Below, piece after piece: positions 42,028 to 51,251 of a DNA stretch of 64,000 nt; position 1 is the first letter of the stretch; every line of letters begins with the position of its first letter. The translations under genes were made by a program, and so were the position numbers. The stretch comes from an uncultured Eubacteriales bacterium. GTDB taxonomy: Bacteria > Bacillota > Clostridia > Oscillospirales > Acutalibacteraceae. The notes under the pieces were generated by a model. It worked only from the letters and a program-made list of their open reading frames with translations, was not told the DNA's origin and made no database searches. The stretch covers positions 43,330 to 107,329 of the forward strand of contig CAKSYX010000004.1 of assembly GCA_934525065.1 (NCBI GenBank), in the 5' to 3' direction.

Positions 42028-43671
42028 ATGAAAAAGCTGAAAAAAATTCTTGCTGTGCTTCTTGCTGTGCTGATTGCGTTTTCCTGCGTTTCGGCCACGG
42101 CTTTCGCCGCCGAAAAGATTGACCCGAACGACGGTGCGGGCGGAAAGCTCAAAACCTATCTTTACAGAGCACTGGACAAAATTGTTTCATTTGTTGTTTC
42201 AATTCTCAACCGCGTGATTCCCGGAATTGAAAAGAACTGGCCCTCTGTCGGTGACTTTAAGCCGAGCGAGGATTTTTACCCCGGAAAGGAAAAGTTTGAC
42301 ACCGAAAAGGCCGACGGCGCAAAATGGAGCGCAGGCTATTCGAGCGCGTCACTTATAAAGGACCTTGAATATAAAGACGGCGTATACCGCTATAAGGGCA
42401 AAAAGCTCTATATGGCCGGCACACTTGAACCCCTCAAGGGCAGACAGCCGACCGAAATTGTTGACGACCAGCAGGTCTGCACCTATGCTCTCTCGGACGG
42501 CAAGGGCGGAATCGTTGTTCACGCCGTTCTTGACGGCTACGGCATTGCAAGCGGAGACGTTTTGAAAATCCGCAACCGCCTTGCTTCCTTTGCAAAGGAA
42601 AAGAACATTGTTTCAATCAACGTTTCCGTTCTCCATCAGCACTCCTGCGTTGATATTCTCGGAATGGCGGCTCCGCTTCTTCCGGCGCTTTTGACCAATC
42701 CGTTCCTCACCGTAATCGGCGGAGACTTAAACGATTACACCGGCGGAAAAACTCCGGAGTTTATGGAAAATGTTTATGAGACCGTTGCCATGACCGTTAC
42801 CGAAGCCGTGAACGACATGGAGGAGGGAACTCTCTATTACGGAAGCGCAGATGTTTCCGAATATATCCGCGACAAGCGCGACCCGCAGGTTTTTGACGGC
42901 GAGGTCCACAGATTCCGCTTTGACCCGGACAACGAAAGCGCAAACGAAATTTGGATTTGCGAAACCGGAATGCACGCCACCGGCGTCGGCCTTTCCGGAA
43001 CAAAAATCAGCGCAGACTATCCCTATTACTTCAGGCAGAGCGTGAAGGAAACGACCGGCGCAGATGCGGTTCTTGTTCAGGGCGCAGAGCTTGCAATCAC
43101 CGTCAATTATGACAACGTCGGCTATGAGGGCGACAATGACTTTGAAAAGGTTGCCGTGATGGGTGCGGCTCTTGCCGATAAAGTTGCTTCAATCGACAAC
43201 GACACCGCGCTTGAGCCTGTTCTCAACATCGCTTTTGAAAATGTGCTCATCGAAGAGAGCAATGAAATTCTTGAGCTTGCGGTCAGAGAAGGCCTTGTCA
43301 GCTCCGTGCTTGCAAAAACAAAGCCCGGCGAATATGACGTTGTGACCGAGCTTGGCTACATGGAACTCGGAAACAAAGTCGGCGTTGTAATCGTTCCCGG
43401 AGAAATTGCTCCCGAAATTCTTTGGGGCGGCGTAATTGAAAGCGGCAAGACGTGGAAGGGCGAAAGCTGGAGCTATCCGTCCTTTGCCGAAACGGCGAAG
43501 GTTCAAAAGCTGCTTTGCTTCGGCCTTGCCAATGATCAGATAGGCTATATCATTCCGGACAATGATTTCCGTTCGATGTTCACCGAAAACGAGGAGATCA
43601 ACGCAAGCTCAAACAAGGCCGCTTCAACGCTCACCGAAGCGTTCGGTGCGCTGATTGAAAGAGTTAAGTAA
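42028..43671 (+). CDS. Secreted protein distantly like neutral/alkaline ceramidases
   Basis: 547 residues with a signal peptide (about 1-28, SATAFAAEK), an aromatic/hydrophobic helix (~44-62) and a large domain. Several blocks recall neutral ceramidase-type hydrolases: VVHAVLDGYGI near LKIRNRLA, the His-rich SVLHQHSCVDILG in place of the usual SaTHtHsGP, and DYPYYFRQSVKETTGADAVLVQGAELAITV. The C-terminal part is VVIVPGEIAPEILWGG. Homology would place it outside the cell cleaving amide bonds of sphingolipid-like or other substrates, but the match is weak. Start ATG 42028 has GAAGGAG. Monocistronic. Confidence 0.65.
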   Translation: MKKLKKILAVLLAVLIAFSCVSATAFAAEKIDPNDGAGGKLKTYLYRALDKIVSFVVSILNRVIPGIEKNWPSVGDFKPSEDFYPGKEKFDTEKADGAKWSAGYSSASLIKDLEYKDGVYRYKGKKLYMAGTLEPLKGRQPTEIVDDQQVCTYALSDGKGGIVVHAVLDGYGIASGDVLKIRNRLASFAKEKNIVSINVSVLHQHSCVDILGMAAPLLPALLTNPFLTVIGGDLNDYTGGKTPEFMENVYETVAMTVTEAVNDMEEGTLYYGSADVSEYIRDKRDPQVFDGEVHRFRFDPDNESANEIWICETGMHATGVGLSGTKISADYPYYFRQSVKETTGADAVLVQGAELAITVNYDNVGYEGDNDFEKVAVMGAALADKVASIDNDTALEPVLNIAFENVLIEESNEILELAVREGLVSSVLAKTKPGEYDVVTELGYMELGNKVGVVIVPGEIAPEILWGGVIESGKTWKGESWSYPSFAETAKVQKLLCFGLANDQIGYIIPDNDFRSMFTENEEINASSNKAASTLTEAFGALIERVK

Positions 43672-43684
43672 GTTTATAAACATT

Positions 43685-43725
43685 AAAAGCTATAATTCTA
43701 AAGTGCGTGAATTATAGCTTTTATT
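43685..43725 (+). terminator. Terminator of the ceramidase-like gene
   Basis: AAAAGCTATAATTC (43685-43698) pairs perfectly with GAATTATAGCTTTT (43709-43722). Confidence 0.88.
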
Positions 43726-43735
43726 TTGGAAAGAC

Positions 43736-43787
43736 AAGAAAAAGCTGCAAGCATTCGGCTCGATTACCGTCTGATGCTTGCAGCTTT
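43736..43787 (-). terminator. Terminator of the 43804-44691 gene
   Basis: AAAGCTGCAAGCAT (43741-43754) pairs perfectly with ATGCTTGCAGCTTT (43774-43787); on the minus strand a T-run follows at 43741-43736. Confidence 0.85.
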
Positions 43788-43803
43788 CTATGTGTCACGT
43801 GAT

Positions 43804-44691
43804 TCAGTTATCTATATACTTTGATATCGCGCCGTCTTCGATTTTGTTCTTGATGGTCTTTGAACATGAGAGATAGTCTGCGTTTTGAGAGCTTATCACT
43901 CCGAGGGCATAAAGCTCTTTTAAAGAGGTTTTGTCTCCGGAATAATCAATGTCAAGCATTACCGCAAAATATTCTTTGCCGACCGTGAAATAGCTCACCT
44001 GACAGCACTTGACATCATCATACGCGGAAAAAGTACTCTTTAAGTTTTCCTCAACAACGCCGATTGTAAAGCTGTCCAATGAGGAAATGTCGTAGAACAT
44101 GAGCTCTCTGCTTTTTTTAATATTATCTCCGGAACAGACATATTCAGTTGAATAAATGAACTCGTCGCCGCTGTCCAGAACAAGCTTTTCAATAACAGCG
44201 TCGTTTTCATCGTCGATCGTGTACTTATTGATTGTGTCAGTCAGATCATACCTTTCAAGGTACTGCGTATACTTGGTGTTGAGCTCCTTGGTATCATCGG
44301 AAAAAATTATTATCGCACCGACAAAGGCAACAAAAAAAGCAATTATTCCGCAAACGATGCCGAGTGCAATTTTTCCTCCGTTCTTTTTCTTGACCGGGGG
44401 AACAGCTGAGTACTGCGGTTGATTGTACCCGTTATACGGCTGTTGATTGTTATAGCCGCCGTACTGCTGACCGCCGTATTGCTGTTGACTGTTATAGCCG
44501 CCGTACTGCTGATTGTATCCGTTATATTGCTGACCGCCGAATTGCTGCTGTCCGCCGCCGGTTTGCACATTCTGACCGCTGTAATTTCCTGCTGCCGCGT
44601 TGTTGCCTTTTTGTTCCTGAGACGCTCCGCATTCAGGGCAATACTTCGCGTCGTTTTCGAGTTCCGCATTGCAATAAGAGCAATATTTCAT
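43804..44691 (-). CDS. Zinc-ribbon membrane protein with Gln/Gly/Tyr-rich linker
   Basis: 295 residues. A zinc ribbon (CSYCNAELENDAKYCPECG, 4-22) is followed by a Q/G/Y/N-rich low-complexity region (~25-100) with repeated QQYGGYN units, then a KKK patch and one membrane segment (~107-130). The extracellular domain (~135-295) contains KLVLDSGDEFIYSTEYVCSGD and DIDYSGDKTSLKELYALGVIS. AGGAGG precedes the ATG. The layout (zinc ribbon, low-complexity arm, one membrane pass, outer domain) recalls the 16718 gene product but the sequence is different. Function unknown. Confidence 0.8.
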   Translation of the reverse strand: MKYCSYCNAELENDAKYCPECGASQEQKGNNAAAGNYSGQNVQTGGGQQQFGGQQYNGYNQQYGGYNSQQQYGGQQYGGYNNQQPYNGYNQPQYSAVPPVKKKNGGKIALGIVCGIIAFFVAFVGAIIIFSDDTKELNTKYTQYLERYDLTDTINKYTIDDENDAVIEKLVLDSGDEFIYSTEYVCSGDNIKKSRELMFYDISSLDSFTIGVVEENLKSTFSAYDDVKCCQVSYFTVGKEYFAVMLDIDYSGDKTSLKELYALGVISSQNADYLSCSKTIKNKIEDGAISKYIDN

Positions 44692-44811
44692 TTTTTCTGT
44701 CCTCCTGTTTTTTATGCAAAAATGTTACCATTTAAACCGGAAAAAGTCAACAATACGGCAGGCGTCTTTTCATTATTTATAAACAAAATTGTGATATTTT
44801 TGGTTATTTCA

Positions 44812-44840
44812 TTGACAAACGTTCACAGATACATTATAAT
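44812..44840 (+). promoter_or_regulatory. Consensus promoter of the 44898-45344 gene
   Basis: Exact TTGACA (44812-44817), a 17-base spacer and exact TATAAT (44835-44840). Confidence 0.9.
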
Positions 44841-44897
44841 TCCAATGTACAGGTGTAATTGTCACCAAACGTATTTTACGAAACGGAGGATACCCAT

Positions 44898-45344
44898 ATG
44901 AAGAAAATCATTGCAGTTTTACTTTCAGTTCTCATGCTTTTCTCGACCGTGAGCGCCGTCTGCTTCGCCGCGGATGAAACAGAAGAGCCCATGACCTATT
45001 ACACGATCACCTTTGTTGACCACGACGGAACCGTTCTCGGAACGAGGAAAATTGTTGAAGGCGGAATTATCGACGCTCCGGAGAATCCGGTCAGAGCGAA
45101 CACCAAGGAGGTTGAATATACCTTCAAGGGCTGGTCGTCAGACGGCGGAAAAAACACCTACGCTCCCAAGACCCTTCCGCGTGCCACCGGAGATATTACC
45201 TATACCGCTATATATGCCGAGGAAAGACTTGACGCAGACAACGGTCTCACCTTCTGGAAGCTCGTTCAGTCAATTTTTGCAAGAATCAACATGATTTTTG
45301 AATACTTCTTCAACATTTTTGAAAAAGGCCCTGAAAAAAAGTAA
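44898..45344 (+). CDS. Secreted single-domain InlB B-repeat protein with amphipathic aromatic tail
   Basis: 148 residues. Signal peptide 1-24 (VSAVCFAADE), one InlB B-repeat-like domain (~33-108, YYTITFVDHDGTVLGTRKIVEGG..FKGWSSDG..AIY), and a C-terminal helix very rich in Phe/Ile with interspersed charge (FWKLVQSIFARINMIFEYF). GGAGG lies 8 bases before the ATG. A perfect consensus promoter and strong terminator suggest an abundant product. The tail may dip into the membrane surface. It resembles the free peptides at 51292 and 51574 (see findings). Confidence 0.82.
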   Translation: MKKIIAVLLSVLMLFSTVSAVCFAADETEEPMTYYTITFVDHDGTVLGTRKIVEGGIIDAPENPVRANTKEVEYTFKGWSSDGGKNTYAPKTLPRATGDITYTAIYAEERLDADNGLTFWKLVQSIFARINMIFEYFFNIFEKGPEKK

Positions 45345-45372
45345 CTTAAAACAAAAGTCAATAAGCACAATC

Positions 45373-45406
45373 GGCGGGTCCGCTAAATCGGCGGGCCCGC
45401 TTTTTT
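45373..45406 (+). terminator. Terminator of the B-repeat protein gene
   Basis: GCGGGTCCGC (45374-45383) pairs with GCGGGCCCGC (45391-45400), one G-U pair, then six T. Confidence 0.88.
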
Positions 45407-45430
45407 GACAGCCTTAAAGAGGGTGAAAAG

Positions 45431-46012
45431 ATGAAACAGTTTTTTGCAATGTATTCAAGGATGAAATATATCAACCGTTGGGCACTCATGAAAAACACGC
45501 GCAGCGAAAACCTCAGCGAACACAGCGCAGACGTTGCGGCAATTGCCCACGCGATTGCGGTGCTCAAAAATCTGCGCTTCGGCGGGAAAGTCAACGCGGA
45601 GCGCGCGGCCGTTCTCGGTCTTTATCACGATATGCCGGAGATCATAACGGGCGATATGCCGACTCCGGTCAAGTATCACAGCAAAACGCTCCGCAATGCC
45701 TTCCTTGAGGTTGAAGCGGAGGCGTGCTCACGGCTGCTTTCAATGCTGCCGGAGGATATGAAGAAAGAGTATTCGCCCTTCTTTTTCAAGGCGGAAGGGG
45801 ATGAATACCTTTGGAAAATCGTCAAAGCCGCGGATAAGATTTCAGCGCTCATCAAGTGCATCGAAGAGGAAAAGGCCGGCAACCGCGAGTTTTCAAAAGC
45901 ACTTGAGTCAACGAAAAAAGCAATCCAAAAAATGCAGCTGCCCGAAGCTGACGCCTTCCTTGAAGATTTCATTGAAGCGTTCAGCCTCAGCCTTGACGAG
46001 CAAAGCCAATAA
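45431..46012 (+). CDS. HD-domain 5'-deoxynucleotidase (YfbR-like)
   Basis: 193 residues, typical length for YfbR. The metal-binding His/Asp pattern is R..LSEHSADVAAIAHA, then LYHDMPEIITGDMPTPVKYHS and KAADKISALIKCIEE. Such cytoplasmic enzymes remove phosphate from deoxynucleoside 5'-monophosphates and help balance dNTP pools. GAGGGTGAAAAG is in front of the ATG. The following gene starts 97 bases on. Confidence 0.9.
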   Translation: MKQFFAMYSRMKYINRWALMKNTRSENLSEHSADVAAIAHAIAVLKNLRFGGKVNAERAAVLGLYHDMPEIITGDMPTPVKYHSKTLRNAFLEVEAEACSRLLSMLPEDMKKEYSPFFFKAEGDEYLWKIVKAADKISALIKCIEEEKAGNREFSKALESTKKAIQKMQLPEADAFLEDFIEAFSLSLDEQSQ

Positions 46013-46109
46013 ATTCATGAAAAATTCAATTGCTTTTTTCGCTTTGTATCTGTATAATAAAAACCAATAAGCGACCGACGGACGGCCGCAAAACAAGGAG
46101 TTGTAAAAA

Positions 46110-47891
46110 ATGGAACCTATTAAGGTCGATTTCACGGGCGGCTCCGGCGCGGGAAAGGGCAAGGGCAGCGGAAAAGACGCTTATCTTTCGCCTTCAAAGG
46201 CCGGACTCAAAACCGTAATTTCAATCATCGGAACCGTCATCGGTGCGGCGATTGCATATTATTTTATGCTCCCGCCACTGAATTTCAAAAGCACCGAGCT
46301 TTATCTTTTCCTCGGCGTTGTTGCGCTTATCTATCTTGCGCTTCAGGTCGTGCTCTCCGGAGTGATCAAAAAGCCGGAATATACGCAGTATGTTAAAAAG
46401 CAGGCAATTGTTCCGTTTGTGATTATCGGAGTGTTGGCTGCCGTTGTTGCGGTCGGCTTTGTTGTTTCGTCTGTTGTTTTCCGCGCTTCGTCATACAGCA
46501 AAATTATTGACGTTGACGAAAACAAGACCTTTTCAAGCGATATAAAGCAGGCGGATTTCCAAAGCGTACCCGTTCTTGACAACGATGCTTCCGTTGCACT
46601 TGCAACGCGCACCCTCGGCGACCTTGCTTCAATCAACAAGGAATCGCAGTTTGAGGTTGCTCAGAGGTTTACTCAGATTAACTATAAAAACTCCCCGGTC
46701 AGAGTCGGAACGCTTGCTTACGGTGACGTTTTCAAGTGGCTCAAGAACACGAAGGAGGGTATGCCCGGCTATATCATAGTTGACATGGTTACACAGAAGA
46801 CGGAGTTTGTTATGCTCAAGGAGGGCGAATATATCCGCTACTCCACCGAGGAGCATTTTTCAAAGTACCTCATGCGCCACGTCCGTTTTGCATATCCGAC
46901 CTATATTTTTGACGAGCCGCATTTTGAAATTGATGAAAGCGGCCGTCCGTTCTGGCTTTGCCCCGTGCTTGACAAAACGATCGGCCTTTTCGGCGGAACA
47001 GACGTCAAGGGCGTTGTTATCGTTGATGCAATCACCGGCGAATGTAATGAATATTCGCTTGATACAATTAAAAATGACAAGTCCTTCCAGTGGATCGACG
47101 GTATTTATTCCAACAACCTTCTTGTTGAACAGTATAACTACTACGGCAAATATGCCGGCGGCTTCATCAACTCGATCATCGGTCAGGAGGGTGTCCGCGT
47201 TGCGACTGAAGGCTCAAACTTCCTTGCCCTCAACGATGACGTATATATGTATACCGGAGTAACCTCCGTCAGCAACGACCAGGCTATCATCGGCTTTGTT
47301 CTCGTCAATATGAGAACAAAGGAGGCGAATTTCTATACGATTTCCGGCGCGAAGGAGTATTCCGCAATGGATTCCGCCGAAGGTCAGGTTCAGAACTATA
47401 AATGGACCGCAACCTTCCCGATTCTTCTCAACATCAGCGGCCAGCCGACATACTTCATGTCGCTCAAGGACGACGCAAACCTTGTTAAATGCTATGCTAT
47501 GGTAAACGTTCAGAACTATCAGGTCGTTGCAATCGGCGACAAGATTTCCGAATGTACCGAAAATTATGTCAAGCTCCTTGCTCAGAGAAATATCAACATC
47601 AAGGTTGACATCGACAAAATCAAGGACGACACAGACAATATTTCAAACACCGATTCAAACAATCCGACCGAGGACGAAACCGTTTCCGTCAAGGGCGTTG
47701 TTGAAGAGATCAGAACCGCTGTCATGGGCGGCGAAAGCTATTACTTCATCAAGCTTGAGGGCAAAAAGCCGTATTTCAAGGTTGCGGCTTCGCAGCATGA
47801 AGCGGTTGTGATTCTCAATGTCGGAGACAGTGCGGCCTTCACCTATAAAAAGGATGCTGCCGGCTCTGTTATTGAAGCAGACATGAAATGA
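46110..47891 (+). CDS. Three-pass membrane protein with large extracytoplasmic domain, 593 residues
   Basis: The N-terminal ~30 residues are Gly/Lys/Ser-rich (GGSGAGKGKGSGKDAY) and cytoplasmic. Three membrane segments follow (~33-54, ~65-86, ~97-122), so the ~470-residue remainder lies outside. It contains repeated beta-type patterns, YIIVDMVTQKTEFVML, GVVIVDAITGECNEYSL and GFVLVNMRTKEANFYTI, about 100 residues apart, which may be propeller-like units. A C-terminal OB-like domain (~520-590, VSVKGVVEEIRTAVMGGESYYFIKLEGKKPYFKV) follows. CAAGGAG precedes the ATG. The early Gly/Lys stretch is not a Walker A. Function not recognised. Confidence 0.82.
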   Translation: MEPIKVDFTGGSGAGKGKGSGKDAYLSPSKAGLKTVISIIGTVIGAAIAYYFMLPPLNFKSTELYLFLGVVALIYLALQVVLSGVIKKPEYTQYVKKQAIVPFVIIGVLAAVVAVGFVVSSVVFRASSYSKIIDVDENKTFSSDIKQADFQSVPVLDNDASVALATRTLGDLASINKESQFEVAQRFTQINYKNSPVRVGTLAYGDVFKWLKNTKEGMPGYIIVDMVTQKTEFVMLKEGEYIRYSTEEHFSKYLMRHVRFAYPTYIFDEPHFEIDESGRPFWLCPVLDKTIGLFGGTDVKGVVIVDAITGECNEYSLDTIKNDKSFQWIDGIYSNNLLVEQYNYYGKYAGGFINSIIGQEGVRVATEGSNFLALNDDVYMYTGVTSVSNDQAIIGFVLVNMRTKEANFYTISGAKEYSAMDSAEGQVQNYKWTATFPILLNISGQPTYFMSLKDDANLVKCYAMVNVQNYQVVAIGDKISECTENYVKLLAQRNINIKVDIDKIKDDTDNISNTDSNNPTEDETVSVKGVVEEIRTAVMGGESYYFIKLEGKKPYFKVAASQHEAVVILNVGDSAAFTYKKDAAGSVIEADMK

Positions 47892-47895
47892 TAAT

Positions 47896-47928
47896 AAAAA
47901 CGCCGTTCGCATAGCCGGGCGGCGTTTT
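47896..47928 (+). terminator. Terminator of the three-pass membrane protein gene
   Basis: AAAACGCCG (47897-47905) pairs with CGGCGTTTT (47920-47928). Confidence 0.8.
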
Positions 47929-47981
47929 GCTGCCGGTGAATATACAGCTTCGTGTTCATATGGTTCTGCTTTTGTCTGCTC

Positions 47982-48010
47982 TTGAAAAACACCGGCGGTT
48001 CCTGTATAAT
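47982..48010 (+). promoter_or_regulatory. Promoter of the sulfatase-maturase operon
   Basis: TTGAAA (47982-47987), a 17-base spacer and exact TATAAT (48005-48010), 30 bases before the ATG. Confidence 0.8.
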
Positions 48011-48039
48011 ATACGCAGAAAATTAAAAGGAGTGCGGTC

Positions 48040-50049
48040 ATGAAAAAAACAATTGAATTTGACAAAAGCAAAAAAGTCTTTCCGATCATTCTTGCTGTGG
48101 TCGGTGCCGGGCTGATGCTCGCTCAGCTCATAACAAGACTCAACCTTGTTGCCGTTCTGAGTATCGGCTATTGCTGCATACTTTCGGCAATCATTCTCGT
48201 TTCTCTTTTGTTCAAAAAGAAGGTTTATCTCCCGATGCTTCTCGGCTACGCCTTTTCCTTCGGCGGTCTGACGCTTTTCCATATTATTTTCGGCGCGGAC
48301 GCAGGCTTCGGCGCGTTTTCAAGCGGACTTGCCGGTTGGTCAAGCGCACAGCATCCGCTTTCTGCCGGCGAAGGCAACTTCTTTTTGCGACTTGCGGGTA
48401 ATTTGCTTCTCTCTCTCCCCGTCATACTGAGCCTTGCTCTGCTCTGGGGTCTTGCAAAGAAGTCATTCAAAAAAGAAGGTGCAAAAAAGGTGCTCTGCGT
48501 GGTGCTGAACCTTGTTCTTGTTGCTTCCTCGGTTGCGAGCGTCCTGTTCATGAACATGAGGACAAAGCCCGTGACCAAAAGACTTTGGGAAGGCCAAGAC
48601 GAATACCTCAAGGGCGTTGACAAGGCCGAAGAGGGCAGCCCGAACGTGCTTTTCATCATGATGGATGACCTCGGCTACGGCGATGTTTCGCTCAACGGCG
48701 CACTCTGGCAGACCCCGAACATCGACTCCATCGGCGAAAACGGAATCAATTTTGAAAACTTTTATTCAAGCTATTCGGTTTGCTCCCCGGCGCGTTTTGC
48801 TGCGCTTACCGGACGCTACCCGTACAGAGGATACGCGGACAACGTTATTTATCCGACAATTTCAACCGTTACTCCCTTCGCTCAGACGCGCGTTTTCAAC
48901 AGCATTGAAATGGGCAGCAACGCAGACGGAATGCTCGGAGACGAGGTCACGATTGCCGAGGTCTTTAAGGCTGCCGGATACAACACCGGTCTGTTCGGAA
49001 AATGGCACCTCGGCGATTACGGCGAATATCTTCCGACGAACCAGGGCTTTGATTATTTTTACGGCAGCCACCATGTCAACGATATGACCCCGTTCTATCA
49101 CGTCAAAGAGGAAAATGGGGAATACGAAATAGTTCACGGAACGGACGAGCTTAAAGACCAGTCGAAGGCAACAAAGTGGATCCATGAGGAAATATCAAAC
49201 TGGATCACCGATACCGTGACGGAGAGCAAGGAACCCTTCTTCGCCGTTTACACTTCGCCGTGGCCGCACGCACCCGTCTTTGCCGGCGATGACTTCAAGG
49301 GCTCAACCGGAATGGGCACATATGTTGACTGCATCAATGAGTTTGACTCATATCTCGGCGAGCTGTTCAATACTCTTGACGAGCTCGGCGTTCTTGAGGA
49401 CACGATCATTGTTTTCACAAGCGACAACGGTCCTGCGCTTGAGGGCTCGGTCAATGAGCTTCGCGGCGGAAAGTATCTGACCTATGACGGCGGCCAGAAG
49501 GTTCCGTTCATGCTGCGCTGGGATAACAACAACGGCCTGTTTGCTTCGGGAGAAATGCGAGAACAGACCGCTACCCTCGTTGACCTGTTTCCGACACTTC
49601 TTTCACTATGCGAAATAAGCGGCGGCGGAAAAGAAAATTATCTTCCGACAGACCGTGTTATCGACGGCGTTTCAATGCTTCCTTTGATTGAAAACGACAG
49701 CGTAATCCACACGAAGGAGCACCCGATTCTGCACATGAAGCGCAAGGACATCAAGGCCATTCAGTATACCGTTTCAACAGAAGATGTCAAAAAGCAGTAC
49801 CCGGATTATGAATACCCTGTGCTCAACGATAACGATTACATAACGTTCAAATATTTTGACCGGGTTCAGAATGATAATTCCGCTTTCTTTGACAAGTATC
49901 GCAAAAACTGGCTTCATATTCTTACCGATGACGTCGGCGAAAACTATAACCGCTCCGGAGTATATCCTCAGACCGCCGAAGAAATGCACGAAAGACTTGA
50001 TGAAATTCAAAAGGATTTTGAAAGTAACCCGAGAGGAACGGTGAAATAA
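48040..50049 (+). CDS. Membrane-anchored Cys-type sulfatase
   Basis: 669 residues. Five membrane segments cover ~12-185; the sulfatase domain covers ~200-660. The metal site begins LFIMMDDLGYGD (Asp209/210), and the active-site motif is SVCSPARFAALTGR with Cys248 in C-x-P-x-R, the residue converted to formylglycine. Further motifs are FGKWHLGDYG, YTSPWPHAPVFA and VFTSDNGPALEG. The enzyme hydrolyses sulfate esters, probably of host mucin or glycans, outside the membrane. The maturase gene follows after 2 bases. The five-pass N-terminus resembles LTA synthase layout, but the formylglycine motif excludes that function. Confidence 0.9.
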   Translation: MKKTIEFDKSKKVFPIILAVVGAGLMLAQLITRLNLVAVLSIGYCCILSAIILVSLLFKKKVYLPMLLGYAFSFGGLTLFHIIFGADAGFGAFSSGLAGWSSAQHPLSAGEGNFFLRLAGNLLLSLPVILSLALLWGLAKKSFKKEGAKKVLCVVLNLVLVASSVASVLFMNMRTKPVTKRLWEGQDEYLKGVDKAEEGSPNVLFIMMDDLGYGDVSLNGALWQTPNIDSIGENGINFENFYSSYSVCSPARFAALTGRYPYRGYADNVIYPTISTVTPFAQTRVFNSIEMGSNADGMLGDEVTIAEVFKAAGYNTGLFGKWHLGDYGEYLPTNQGFDYFYGSHHVNDMTPFYHVKEENGEYEIVHGTDELKDQSKATKWIHEEISNWITDTVTESKEPFFAVYTSPWPHAPVFAGDDFKGSTGMGTYVDCINEFDSYLGELFNTLDELGVLEDTIIVFTSDNGPALEGSVNELRGGKYLTYDGGQKVPFMLRWDNNNGLFASGEMREQTATLVDLFPTLLSLCEISGGGKENYLPTDRVIDGVSMLPLIENDSVIHTKEHPILHMKRKDIKAIQYTVSTEDVKKQYPDYEYPVLNDNDYITFKYFDRVQNDNSAFFDKYRKNWLHILTDDVGENYNRSGVYPQTAEEMHERLDEIQKDFESNPRGTVK

Positions 50050-50051
50050 AA

Positions 50052-51143
50052 ATGCCGCCGCTTTCAATTATGATCAAGCCTGCCTCCGGCCTTTGCAACC
50101 TGAGATGCAAATATTGCTTTTACTGTGACGTTGCAAAAACGAGGGATGTTCCGAATTTCGGCGTGATGAAGAGTGACACGGCCGAAAGGCTTGTCAAAAG
50201 TGCGCTTGAATTTGCAAACGGAGAAAGCGTTGCCTTTGCTTTTCAAGGCGGCGAGCCTGTTATTGCAGGGCTTGATTATTTCAAGAGCTTTGTCCGCTTT
50301 GTAAAGGAGAATAACCGCAAAAATTCAGAGATTTTCTTTTCGCTTCAGACCAACGGAACACTCCTGACCGATGAATGGTGCGCTTTTTTGAGGAAAAATG
50401 AGTTCCTTGTCGGTCTGAGCCTTGACGGCGACCGCGAGGGTAACCGCTTCCGCGTGGATGAAAAGGGCGGCAGTGTTTATTTCAAGATTTTGAAGGCTGC
50501 CGCTCTTTTGAAAAAGCATGGGGTAGAGTTCAATATTCTCACGGTGCTTACCGGCGACTGCGCCGACAGATGCGAAAACACGTATAAATATTTCCGTGAC
50601 AACGGCTTTCGCTTTTTGCAGTTCATTCCTTGTCTGCGCCCGTTCAAAAGCACCGAGCAAAGCGAGCTTTACATGACAAACAGGCAGTACGCAGATTTTT
50701 TGATTCGTGTTTTTAATCTTTATGTCAAAGATTTTGTCCGCGGAAATTATGTCAGCGTCCGTCAGTTTGACAATTACGTCAGAATGTATCTCGGCGAAAG
50801 GGCTGAGCAATGCTCCCTCTGCGGCCACTGCACACATCAGCTTGTTGTTGAGGGTAACGGAAATCTTTATCCCTGTGATTTTTACTGCACCGATGAGTGG
50901 CTGCTCGGAAACATTGCGTCTGTTTCGGTCAAAGCTGCTTTGACCGGAAAGAAGGCAACCGAGTTTATCCGCGAAAGTCTCGTTGTTCCCGAAAAATGCA
51001 GGAGCTGCCGCTTTTTTTCTCTTTGCCGCGCGCAGGGCTGCAAACGGCAGAAGGAGAGCGAGGATTATTGCGAGGCATATAAGGCGTTTTTTTCAGCCTG
51101 CCTTCCGCTTTTCAGGGCATTTGCAAAAGCTGACGAACATTAA
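50052..51143 (+). CDS. Anaerobic sulfatase-maturating radical SAM enzyme
   Basis: 363 residues. The radical-SAM cluster motif is C15-x3-C19-x2-C22 (GLCNLRCKYCFYC). The SPASM region near the C-terminus holds further Cys sets (CSLCGHCTHQLV, YPCDFYC, CRSCRFFSLCRAQGCKR). It oxidises the sulfatase's Cys248 to formylglycine in the cytoplasm without oxygen, before export. Start ATG is 2 bases after the sulfatase stop; its ribosome site (GAGAGGA) lies in the end of that gene. The adjacent Cys-type substrate makes the assignment to anSME firm. Confidence 0.94.
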   Translation: MPPLSIMIKPASGLCNLRCKYCFYCDVAKTRDVPNFGVMKSDTAERLVKSALEFANGESVAFAFQGGEPVIAGLDYFKSFVRFVKENNRKNSEIFFSLQTNGTLLTDEWCAFLRKNEFLVGLSLDGDREGNRFRVDEKGGSVYFKILKAAALLKKHGVEFNILTVLTGDCADRCENTYKYFRDNGFRFLQFIPCLRPFKSTEQSELYMTNRQYADFLIRVFNLYVKDFVRGNYVSVRQFDNYVRMYLGERAEQCSLCGHCTHQLVVEGNGNLYPCDFYCTDEWLLGNIASVSVKAALTGKKATEFIRESLVVPEKCRSCRFFSLCRAQGCKRQKESEDYCEAYKAFFSACLPLFRAFAKADEH

Positions 51144-51178
51144 AAATAATTAAAAGTTAATATTTTTTGAACAAACTA

Positions 51179-51207
51179 TTGACAATTTTTAAAACAGAAT
51201 GTAAAAT
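51179..51207 (+). promoter_or_regulatory. Promoter of micro-peptide gene 1
   Basis: Exact TTGACA (51179-51184), a 17-base spacer and TAAAAT (51202-51207), closely like the promoter of the second peptide gene. Confidence 0.82.
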
Positions 51208-51251
51208 GGACACAATGAATGAAGGTCTATTGGCTTTTCGTCGGTACTCCT

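Noticed and set aside
46110..46190. GGSGAGKGKGSGK at the start of the three-pass membrane protein as a Walker A
   Set aside because: It lacks the surrounding beta-loop-helix and any Walker B; better read as a flexible basic N-terminus.
48040..48600. Reading the five-pass protein as lipoteichoic-acid synthase
   Set aside because: LtaS uses a Thr nucleophile; this protein has C-S-P-A-R with a maturase gene next door, so it is a sulfatase.
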